Source of the DNA: Pseudomonadota bacterium
GTDB taxonomy: Bacteria > Pseudomonadota > Gammaproteobacteria > Burkholderiales > Methylophilaceae
Assembly: GCA_029549705.1 (NCBI GenBank)
Contig: JAKPIR010000208.1
Location: forward strand, 1 to 5,636
Length of the DNA stretch: 5,636 nucleotides
Direction: 5' to 3'
Positions 1-5,222 of this stretch are shown here, piece by piece (position 1 is the stretch's first letter; the number at the start of each line of letters is the position of its first letter). A program made the translations under genes and the position numbers. The notes below the pieces were generated by a model. The model saw only the letters and a list, made by a program, of their open reading frames with translations. It did no database searches and had not been told where the DNA came from.

Positions 1-1255
1 TAAAGACATTCAAGACCGCACAAACGTTGAAGGCCACGGTCTGCTGGACGTGTGGATGAGTCACGGTGATAAAGTCACCGAATTACCACCCAATTTCAAA
101 GTGATTGCCAGCAATGACACCACACCGATCGCCGCGTTTGCGGATGAAACGCGTAAATTTTACGGTGTACAGTTTCACCCTGAGGTTACGCATACCAAGC
201 TTGGCCAAGCCATGTTAGAACGCTTTGTGCTGGAAATTTGCCAAGCCAAACCTGACTGGGTCATGAAAGACCATATTGCTGAAGCGGTAGAAAAAATTAA
301 AGCCCAAGTGGGCGATGAAGAGGTGATTTTGGGCTTATCTGGTGGCGTAGATTCTAGCGTCGCCGCAGCACTGATTCATCGCGCGATTGGCGACCAGCTC
401 ACCTGCGTATTTGTGGACCACGGCCTACTGCGCCTGAATGAAGGCGACATGGTCATGGATATGTTTGTAGGTAAACTGCACGCAAAAGTCATTCGCGTGG
501 ATGCCAGCGACCAGTTTATGGGACATTTAGCAGGAGTGAGCGACCCAGAAGCCAAACGTAAAATTATCGGCCGCGAATTTGTAGAAGTGTTCAAAGCCGA
601 AGCTGCCAAACTCAAAGCTGGAAACAGCGGGCATAAAGGCGCAAAATGGCTTGCGCAAGGCACCATTTACCCCGATGTGATTGAATCTGGCGGCGCAAAA
701 TCTAAAAAAGCCGTCACCATCAAAAGCCATCACAACGTAGGTGGCTTGCCTGAAACTTTAGGCTTAAAACTATTAGAACCATTGCGCGATTTATTTAAAG
801 ATGAAGTACGTGAACTCGGCGTAGCACTTGGTTTGCCGCACGATATGGTGTATCGCCACCCTTTCCCTGGGCCAGGTCTAGGCGTGCGTATTTTAGGTGA
901 AGTCAAACGTGAATACGCCCTGCTCTTGCAACGTGCTGATGCCATTTTTATTGAAGAGCTACGCAATACGGTAGATGAAAAAACCGGTAAATCTTGGTAT
1001 GACCTTACTAGCCAAGCATTTACGGTATTCTTGCCGGTAAAATCGGTGGGCGTCATGGGTGATGGCCGCACGTACGATTACGTGGTGGCTTTACGCGCCG
1101 TCGTCACCAGTGACTTTATGACCGCACATTGGGCTGAATTGCCCTATTCACTTTTAGGCCGCGTTTCAAACCGCATTATCAATGAAGTACGGGGCATCAA
1201 CCGCGTGGTGTATGACGTTTCAGGCAAACCACCTGCGACCATAGAGTGGGAATAA
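1..1255 (+). CDS. guaA: GMP synthase (glutamine-hydrolysing), 5'-truncated by the window edge
   Basis: Cytoplasmic enzyme that converts XMP to GMP using ATP and glutamine, the last step of guanine nucleotide synthesis. The frame is open from base 2; 417 residues are visible, so about 108 N-terminal residues, including the glutamine-amidotransferase nucleophile cysteine, lie to the left. Visible in order: the end of the class I amidotransferase domain with the triad His and Glu in VQFHPEV (bases about 170-187), the ATP-pyrophosphatase P-loop SGGVDSS (338-358), the conserved KWLAQGTIYPDVIES and IKSHHNVGGLP stretches, and the C-terminal dimerisation domain with RHPFPGPGLGVR and the invariant ending KPPATIEWE. 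Compared with E. coli GuaA as I recall it, there are two short insertions of about seven residues, before KWLAQGT and before LTSQAFTVF, which I associate with betaproteobacterial versions. No frame damage is visible. The next gene starts 9 bases after the stop, suggesting co-transcription. Confidence 0.98.
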   Translation, partial: KDIQDRTNVEGHGLLDVWMSHGDKVTELPPNFKVIASNDTTPIAAFADETRKFYGVQFHPEVTHTKLGQAMLERFVLEICQAKPDWVMKDHIAEAVEKIKAQVGDEEVILGLSGGVDSSVAAALIHRAIGDQLTCVFVDHGLLRLNEGDMVMDMFVGKLHAKVIRVDASDQFMGHLAGVSDPEAKRKIIGREFVEVFKAEAAKLKAGNSGHKGAKWLAQGTIYPDVIESGGAKSKKAVTIKSHHNVGGLPETLGLKLLEPLRDLFKDEVRELGVALGLPHDMVYRHPFPGPGLGVRILGEVKREYALLLQRADAIFIEELRNTVDEKTGKSWYDLTSQAFTVFLPVKSVGVMGDGRTYDYVVALRAVVTSDFMTAHWAELPYSLLGRVSNRIINEVRGINRVVYDVSGKPPATIEWE

Positions 1256-1264
1256 TCTCAAGCA

Positions 1265-1762
1265 ATGAGTCGTGGATTTGTGAAAGAAGATGACCTGGAA
1301 CTCGCGGGTACCGATTTACCGGAGCGGCCCATCAGCGCACAGCCCAATTACGTAACGGTCAATGGCTACGCACAATTGCAACAGCAGGCTGAAGCGCTTG
1401 AGACGTCAAGACTGCAATTAAAAGCCAATAAAGATGATGCGAGTACGCAACAAAAACTAGCGGTTGTGGAGCGTGACTTGCGCTATGTATCGGCACGCTT
1501 AGAAAACGCAATACTGACAACACCGAATAAAAGTGCAGAGCAAGTTTTATTTGGCGCCACGGTGAAAGTGGAAGATGAAGATGGCAAACTGCAGCAATTC
1601 ACTATTGTGGGTGAAGATGAAGCTGACATCCATCTCAATAAAGTCAGTTGGGTTTCACCTCTGGCCAAAGCGCTGATTGGCAATAAAGTGGGCGATGTTG
1701 TGAATTGGCCACGCCCAGCTGGGAATACAACGCTTGAAATTATCAGCATTCATTACAGTTAA
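1265..1762 (+). CDS. GreA/GreB-family transcription factor with a shortened coiled coil
   Basis: A 165-residue protein of the Gre family, which enters the RNA polymerase secondary channel. The C-terminal FKBP-like domain (about residues 93-163) is clear: VLFGATVKVEDEDG, IVGEDEAD, SPLAKALIGNKVGD and a final beta strand follow E. coli GreA closely. The N-terminus MSRGFVKEDD...LPERPIS is a roughly 28-residue extension before the usual Gre start (YVTVNGYAQL, 30-39), as in a subgroup annotated 'GreA/GreB family elongation factor' in beta- and gammaproteobacteria. The helical hairpin is about 16 residues shorter than in E. coli GreA and lacks the tip motif GDxxENAEY, whose acidic residues support transcript cleavage; the turn here carries D57 and D58. 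It may therefore modulate polymerase rather than act as a standard cleavage factor (inference). The start is the first ATG after guaA; its ribosome binding site is weak. It is not confidently greA or greB. Confidence 0.9.
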   Translation: MSRGFVKEDDLELAGTDLPERPISAQPNYVTVNGYAQLQQQAEALETSRLQLKANKDDASTQQKLAVVERDLRYVSARLENAILTTPNKSAEQVLFGATVKVEDEDGKLQQFTIVGEDEADIHLNKVSWVSPLAKALIGNKVGDVVNWPRPAGNTTLEIISIHYS

Positions 1763-1777
1763 GGATTTAAAGCACAC

Positions 1778-2380
1778 ATGAACGTCACTGAAGCCATTAT
1801 TCAACGCCGCGCAGTAAAAGCGTACGACCCAAATCACAAAATGACGGATGAGGAAATCGCCAAACTCATGTCGCTCGCGATGCTCTCGCCAACTGCATTC
1901 AACATCCAAAATTGGCGTTTTGTGCTGGTGACAGACCCCGCTTTGCGCCAAAAAGTACGTAAGGCGAGCTGGGATCAAGCGCAAGTCACCGATGCCTCAC
2001 TTTTAATTGTGCTCACCGCCGACTTGAAAGCTTGGGAAAAAGAGCCTCAACGCTATTGGAAAAATGCGCCGCAGGCCGCGCAAGATGTTTTAATCCCGAT
2101 GATAGGGCAATATTACAACGGACGCGAACAAGTACAACGCGACGAAGCTATGCGCTCATGCGGCATGGCAGCGCAAACTATGATGCTGGCCGCCAAAGAA
2201 ATGGATTACGATACCTGCCCGATGGATGGTTTTGATTTTGATGCGGTAGCAAAGCTGCTTAACTTGCCTGAGGATCATATTCCCACCATGTTTGTGGTGG
2301 TGGGCAAAGCCTTACAAGAAGCCCCACCTCGGGGCGGGCAACTCAATATGGATGAGGTTGTCATTTACAACAAATTTTAA
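1778..2380 (+). CDS. nitroreductase-family FMN oxidoreductase
   Basis: A 200-residue cytoplasmic flavoprotein of the NfsB/nitroreductase superfamily. Such enzymes bind FMN at a homodimer interface and use NAD(P)H to reduce nitro compounds, quinones or flavins; the physiological substrate cannot be read from sequence. Visible features: the N-terminal phosphate-binding RRAVK (residues 10-14), SPTAFNIQNWRF (37-48), a central helical section with RSCGMAAQTMMLAAKEM (126-142), CPMDGFD (147-153), which matches the family's (C/T)PMEGF flavin contact, and a C-terminal strand VVVGKA followed by PPRGG (183-187) and the end DEVVIYNKF. The length is slightly below NfsB (217 residues), but all hallmark blocks are present. 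An AAGGA at 1761-1765 overlaps the stop codon of the upstream Gre-like gene, 12 bases before this ATG, so translational coupling in one operon is likely. It is more probably a housekeeping flavoprotein than a pathway-specific enzyme. Confidence 0.93.
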   Translation: MNVTEAIIQRRAVKAYDPNHKMTDEEIAKLMSLAMLSPTAFNIQNWRFVLVTDPALRQKVRKASWDQAQVTDASLLIVLTADLKAWEKEPQRYWKNAPQAAQDVLIPMIGQYYNGREQVQRDEAMRSCGMAAQTMMLAAKEMDYDTCPMDGFDFDAVAKLLNLPEDHIPTMFVVVGKALQEAPPRGGQLNMDEVVIYNKF

Positions 2381-2386
2381 ATAACC

Positions 2387-2416
2387 TGTAGAAGCGCAAT
2401 TTATTGCGCTCCTACA
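2387..2416. repeat. REP-like near-perfect inverted repeat
   Basis: The arms TGTAGAAGCGCAAT and ATTGCGCTCCTACA pair over 14 positions with one A-C mismatch and a 2-base centre. Both strands therefore start TGTAG before a GC-rich stem, the layout of REP elements recognised by RAYT (TnpA-REP) proteins; TGTAGGAGCG is also how many Pseudomonas and Xanthomonas REPs begin. It lies 6 bases after the nitroreductase stop and 21 before the ybiT start. No T-run follows on either strand, so an ordinary rho-independent terminator is less likely, though the hairpin may attenuate or protect mRNA ends. Only one copy is in this window, so the REP label is an inference. Confidence 0.6.
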
Positions 2417-2426
2417 AAATACTCTT

Positions 2427-2440
2427 AAGGGTTCAATGTG
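2427..2440 (+). promoter_or_regulatory. ribosome binding site and GTG start of ybiT overlapping a 2-codon ATG frame
   Basis: AAGGG (2427-2431) lies 6 bases before the GTG at 2438, which begins the conserved N-terminus MLISNNITVQFG. An ATG at 2436-2438 shares its last base with the GTG but reads ATG-TGT-TAA, stopping at once. Spacing and family conservation both favour GTG as the true start. Whether the overlapping ATG affects initiation is unknown. Confidence 0.7.
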
Positions 2441-4033
2441 TTAATCAGCAACAATATCACCGTACAATTTGGCGCTAAGCCGCTTTTTGAAAACGTCTCT
2501 GTTAAATTTGGCGACAACAATCGCTATGGGCTGATTGGCGCCAACGGCTGTGGCAAATCCACCTATATGAAAGTGCTCGCTGGTGTTTTAACACCCAGTG
2601 CCGGCAACGTTTCTATGGATAACCATGAGCGCATGGCATTTTTGAAACAAGACCAATTTGCCTACGAAGACCAACGTGTGCTCGATGTGGTGATGCAAGG
2701 CCATGAGCAAATGTGGAAAGCCATGCAAGAGCGCGATGCCATATATGCCAACCTAGAAGCCACCGAAGATGACTACATGCGCGCTGCCGAACTGGAAGGC
2801 GTGTTTGCGGAATTTGACGGCTACACTGCAGAAGCACGCGCGGGTGAATTGCTATTGGGTGTGGGCATTCCCATTGAACAACATAATGGGCCCATGAGCG
2901 CGGTGGCCCCGGGCTGGAAATTGCGTGTGCTGCTGGTACAAGCCCTGTTTGCCAACCCGGATATTCTGCTGCTAGATGAGCCGACCAACAACTTGGATAT
3001 CAATACCATTCGCTGGCTGGAAGACGTGCTAAACAACCGCGATTGCACCATGATTATCATCTCGCATGATCGCCACTTTTTGAATCAGGTCTGTACGCAC
3101 ACTTGCGATATGGATTACGGCAAAATCACAGTGTATCCTGGTAATTATGATGATTACATGGAAGCAAGCACGCAGGCGCGCGCGCAACAAGCCAAAGATA
3201 ACGCAAAAGCCAAACAACAAATCGCCGACTTGCAAGACTTTGTGCGCCGCTTCTCTGCCAACGCTTCTAAAGCCAAGCAAGCCACTAGCCGCGCTAAGCA
3301 AATTGATAAAATTAAAATTGAAGAATTCAAACCTTCCAGTCGTCAATATCCATTTATCCGCTTTGATTATGACGAGCGCGATAAGCTGCACCGCAATGCA
3401 GTAGAACTGAAAAAACTTAGCCACGGCTTTGACAAACCGTTATTTAACGACGTAAATATGATGTTTGAAGCAGGCGAAAAAGTCGCCATTATCGGTGAAA
3501 ACGGTATTGGTAAAACCACGTTTTTACGCTGCTTAGCGCGCGACTTACAGCCTAATCACGGTGAGGTGAAATGGGCAGAAAAAGCCAATATCGGTTACTT
3601 TGCACAAGACCACGAATACGAATTTGAAGACGGCGAAGACTTGTTTGAATGGATGACCAAATTCAGGCAAACGGGCGATGACGACCAAGTGGTCCGCAGC
3701 ATGTTAGGTCGCCTGCTGTTTAGTGGCGATGACACCAAAAAATCTGTCAAGGTACTTTCAGGTGGCGAAAAAGGCCGTATGCTGTACGGCAAACTTATGC
3801 TTGGTAAATACAACGTGCTGCTGATGGATGAGCCGACCAATCACATGGATATGGAATCCATCGAAGCACTTAACACCGCATTGGTTAAATACAAAGGCAC
3901 GCTGTTTTTTGTCAGCCATGACCGCGAATTTGTGAGTTCCATCGCCTCGCGCATCATTGAAATTAAAGCCGATGGCATTGTCGACTTTACCGGCAATTAT
4001 GAAGATTACTTGGCAAGCCAAGGCGTAGAATAA
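2438..4033 (+). CDS. ybiT: ABC-F family ATPase, YbiT type
   Basis: A 531-residue soluble protein with two ABC ATPase domains and no membrane segments. It matches E. coli YbiT (530 residues) almost end to end as I recall it. ABC-F proteins bind the ribosomal E site and modulate translation; YbiT's exact role is less settled than EttA's. Domain 1: Walker A GANGCGKST (34-42), arm insertion about 85-130, the degenerate signature PMSAVAPGWKLR (152-163, where LSGG would be expected, also seen in E. coli YbiT), Walker B ILLLDE (176-181), H-switch H210. The P-site tRNA-interaction linker spans about 240-315, is rich in Ala, Lys and Gln, and includes RFSANASKAKQATSRAKQID. Domain 2: Walker A GENGIGKTT (353-361), canonical LSGGE (440-444), Walker B VLLMDE (460-465), H494. 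Both catalytic glutamates (E181, E465) are present. The start is GTG. A small membrane-protein gene follows after 11 bases. Confidence 0.96.
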   Translation: MLISNNITVQFGAKPLFENVSVKFGDNNRYGLIGANGCGKSTYMKVLAGVLTPSAGNVSMDNHERMAFLKQDQFAYEDQRVLDVVMQGHEQMWKAMQERDAIYANLEATEDDYMRAAELEGVFAEFDGYTAEARAGELLLGVGIPIEQHNGPMSAVAPGWKLRVLLVQALFANPDILLLDEPTNNLDINTIRWLEDVLNNRDCTMIIISHDRHFLNQVCTHTCDMDYGKITVYPGNYDDYMEASTQARAQQAKDNAKAKQQIADLQDFVRRFSANASKAKQATSRAKQIDKIKIEEFKPSSRQYPFIRFDYDERDKLHRNAVELKKLSHGFDKPLFNDVNMMFEAGEKVAIIGENGIGKTTFLRCLARDLQPNHGEVKWAEKANIGYFAQDHEYEFEDGEDLFEWMTKFRQTGDDDQVVRSMLGRLLFSGDDTKKSVKVLSGGEKGRMLYGKLMLGKYNVLLMDEPTNHMDMESIEALNTALVKYKGTLFFVSHDREFVSSIASRIIEIKADGIVDFTGNYEDYLASQGVE

Positions 4034-4044
4034 GCCTTAACACC

Positions 4045-4443
4045 ATGCTCAAAGCACTTTGGGTGGCTTTTTTAGTGATTGTCTGGTTTTTCACTTTAGT
4101 GATGCATAGCATGGTGTTTCAGTATTACAGCTTTCGTGGTATTGCCTATTTACTTGGGCTTTTTTGGCTTATTTACATAGCTGGCTTGTTGTTTGAGCAA
4201 AGCCGCATCACAGACACCGCTTGGGCCATGCTGCTGGGCTACGCGATTGGTATGATACGCCTGCTCGATTTGCTCCCCAATCAGCAACAATATGCCCATT
4301 GGTTAAAGCACGTGCCAACGTTTATAGTGGGTAGCGCAGGTTTACTTTTTATATTGATATTTGTCGGCCTGTTACCGCTCGTCGCCAAAAATATCATCAC
4401 ATCACATAAAGCTAAAAATCGCGTTTTAGGGCGCGATGCTTAA
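4045..4443 (+). CDS. hypothetical small integral membrane protein, four predicted helices
   Basis: A 132-residue hydrophobic protein that I do not recognise. By eye it has four membrane segments: about residues 4-26 (from ALWVAFLVIVWFF), 31-51 (GIAYLLGLFWLIYIAGLLF), 58-76 (AWAMLLGYAIGMIRLLDLL) and 89-114 (PTFIVGSAGLLFILIFVGLLPLV). A basic tail follows (HKAKNRVLGRDA), which by the positive-inside rule would be cytoplasmic; with four helices the N-terminus would be inside too. There is no signal peptidase motif, metal-binding cluster or enzymatic motif. It begins 11 bases after the ybiT stop and is probably translated from the same mRNA; the ribosome binding site is poor. Base and codon use look like the neighbours', and the uninterrupted frame of sensible helices supports a real gene. 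The function is unknown; adjacency to an ABC-F protein does not make it a transporter subunit, since ABC-F proteins do not pair with permeases. Confidence 0.8.
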   Translation: MLKALWVAFLVIVWFFTLVMHSMVFQYYSFRGIAYLLGLFWLIYIAGLLFEQSRITDTAWAMLLGYAIGMIRLLDLLPNQQQYAHWLKHVPTFIVGSAGLLFILIFVGLLPLVAKNIITSHKAKNRVLGRDA

Positions 4444-4544
4444 TCTTTCGGTCAGTTTTTATAGTTTGAATCAATACATTTCCACTGCATGTCCCACCCC
4501 CGGCAACATCGTAACACCCTGCACAAAAAAGTAACTTTTCAATG

Positions 4545-4614
4545 AAATTTATCTTCAACCTTTTTTGATACTCCAGAAGCCTTGTAAATAAAGGCTTGCA
4601 AGGCAGATAAATTT
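4545..4614. repeat. nested inverted repeats (possible RNA or DNA hairpin)
   Basis: The outer arms AAATTTATCT (4545-4554) and AGATAAATTT (4605-4614) are perfect 10-base complements. Inside them AAGCCTT (4577-4583) and AAGGCTT (4591-4597) form a perfect 7-bp stem with a 7-base loop. A competing pairing, GCCTTG (4579-4584) with CAAGGC (4599-4604), excludes the inner stem. The element starts 102 bases after the membrane-protein stop. It may be a transcript-end structure or a regulatory site; the outer stem is AT-only but for one pair, so chance cannot be excluded. Confidence 0.4.
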
Positions 4615-4695
4615 TCTCGGACGTTCTAATGTTGCGCTTCTTGCAACTTGGTAATGAATTTCGCGCGATTAGATTAAATTTTTTATGCGCGTAAT

Positions 4696-4744
4696 TTGAT
4701 GTTTATCAACACAAACTTGAGTCAGTCGGCGCATATTACGCATA
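4696..4744 (+). promoter_or_regulatory. FNR-type activated (class II) promoter for the DUF3149 gene
   Basis: TTGAT-GTTT-ATCAA (4696-4709) matches the FNR/ANR consensus TTGAT-N4-ATCAA at every specified base. If its centre (between 4702 and 4703) is set at -41.5, as in class II FNR promoters, the -10 hexamer falls at 4732-4737, which reads CATATT (4 of 6 to TATAAT), with +1 near 4744. No good -35 is present, as expected for an activated promoter. The leader would be about 51 bases, ending in AGAGGAG and the start at 4795. FNR-family proteins activate under low oxygen, so oxygen-responsive expression is inferred. The binding protein is not in the window. Confidence 0.72.
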
Positions 4745-4794
4745 CAAAATACTGTTCGTCATTTTTAATAATTTTTGCCTAGAGGAGTTTTACC

Positions 4795-4938
4795 ATGAGA
4801 TTACTCACTGATTTGTTTTCATCTGATTTTGGTCTGATGAGCGTGGCGGTTATCGGGATAGTGGTTTTTATGAGCGTTTGGTATTACCGTTTTTTTAAGC
4901 GTCATATGGACGAAGATGCTAAAAACGCTGGGCAATAG
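4795..4938 (+). CDS. DUF3149-type single-pass small membrane protein
   Basis: A 47-residue protein: MRLLTDLFSSDFGLMSVAVI, then a hydrophobic helix to about residue 30, then WYYRFFKRHMDEDAKNAGQ. The layout is a short amphipathic N-terminus (LLTDLFSSDFGLMS), one membrane span at about 13-30, then a basic juxtamembrane patch (YRFFKRH) and an acidic tail, so the C-terminus is probably cytoplasmic. This matches my memory of DUF3149, a family of small proteins from beta- and gammaproteobacteria with no known function. The start is supported by AGAGGAG (4781-4787), 7 bases before the ATG and the best ribosome binding site in the window. The FNR-type promoter suggests low-oxygen expression. The size and one-helix-plus-charged-tail form recall small oxidase subunits such as CcoQ, but I see no sequence match to support that. 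It is transcribed alone: non-coding DNA lies on both sides. Confidence 0.85.
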   Translation: MRLLTDLFSSDFGLMSVAVIGIVVFMSVWYYRFFKRHMDEDAKNAGQ

Positions 4939-4991
4939 CTTTTACTTATAGCCTCTCGCGTTGAGCAGCTGATGAATTGCTTGGTCTTTGA

Positions 4992-5017
4992 CAAGCCAAA
5001 CGGCTGAGTTTGGCTTG
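4992..5017 (+). terminator. perfect 10-bp hairpin downstream of the DUF3149 gene
   Basis: CAAGCCAAAC (4992-5001) and GTTTGGCTTG (5008-5017) are exact complements around the 6-base loop GGCTGA. It lies 53 bases after the DUF3149 stop, a plausible place to end that short transcript. The + strand continues CAAAACTG, with no T-run, so it is not a textbook intrinsic terminator; the alternatives are a 3'-end stabilising stem or a DNA-level site. Confidence 0.5.
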
Positions 5018-5049
5018 CAAAACTGTGACTTAATATTTCAAATTTCACT

Positions 5050-5071
5050 TTTTATCAAACAGCTGATAAAA
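5050..5071. repeat. AT-rich dyad, possible operator
   Basis: TTTTATCA (5050-5057) and TGATAAAA (5064-5071) are perfect 8-base complements around AACAGC. Symmetric half-sites of this size and spacing suit a dimeric regulator. The dyad is 45 bases upstream of the putative -35 of the TolC-family gene. It is not a consensus FNR box, because the half-sites are oriented and spaced differently. I cannot name a regulator. Confidence 0.4.
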
Positions 5072-5115
5072 CCTAACTTCTGTCTTAAGTGTTTAGTTAA
5101 GCTAGGCAATCAGCA

Positions 5116-5145
5116 TTCACCGTATGTGAGCGTGCATGCTAGAAT
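5116..5145 (+). promoter_or_regulatory. putative sigma-70 promoter of the TolC-family gene
   Basis: TTCACC (5116-5121, 4 of 6 to TTGACA) is followed after 18 bases by TAGAAT (5140-5145, 5 of 6 to TATAAT), with an upstream TG (5137-5138) giving an extended -10 TGnTAGAAT. Transcription would start near 5152, with a leader of about 70 bases before the ATG at 5223. A second candidate -35, TTGTCA at 5180, has only a poor -10 (3 of 6) at the right distance. Confidence 0.5.
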
Positions 5146-5222
5146 GCAAATAACGATGCCGAACTAACCACATCGCAACTTGTCACTTAGCTTGTGAGTT
5201 TTTCCATTTTGCACAACCACAG

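Larger units (their letters stand above)
4444..4794. other. 351-base intergenic region with inverted repeats and a promoter
   Basis: No convincing gene is seen on either strand. The left part (4444-4540) is featureless, apart from a T-run at 4456-4460 that may mark the end of the upstream transcript. The middle holds nested inverted repeats (4545-4614) and a small hairpin, GTTGC-N7-GCAAC (4631-4647). The right part holds an FNR-type box with a matching -10 element and the ribosome binding site AGAGGAG (4781-4787). A 21-codon ATG frame at 4629-4694 has no ribosome binding site or recognisable product and is not called. Confidence 0.7.

Noticed and set aside
376..1071. Three minus-strand open frames inside guaA
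   Set aside because: They lie antisense to a strongly conserved gene, show no recognisable domains and have atypical compositions (Ser- and Pro-rich); they are shadows.
2888..2930. Missing LSGG signature in ABC domain 1 of YbiT as a sign of gene decay
   Set aside because: E. coli YbiT, as I recall it, has the same PMSxVAPGWKLR version, so this is normal for the subfamily.
3029..3424. 131-codon minus-strand open frame and an 85-codon + frame inside ybiT
   Set aside because: Both overlap the conserved ABC-F coding frame and encode no recognisable product.
4418..4460. Possible terminator: ATCGCG-N8-CGCGAT at the end of the membrane-protein gene, then a T-run
   Set aside because: The stem is only 6 bp and lies inside the coding region, and the T-run begins 18 bases after it, too far for an intrinsic terminator.
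4542..4568. 8-codon frame (MKFIFNLF) that could be a leader peptide
   Set aside because: No ribosome binding site and no regulatory codon run; it has no linked structural gene nearby.
4629..4694. 21-codon ATG frame upstream of the FNR box
   Set aside because: No ribosome binding site, no recognisable features, and its end abuts the FNR box; chance is more likely.
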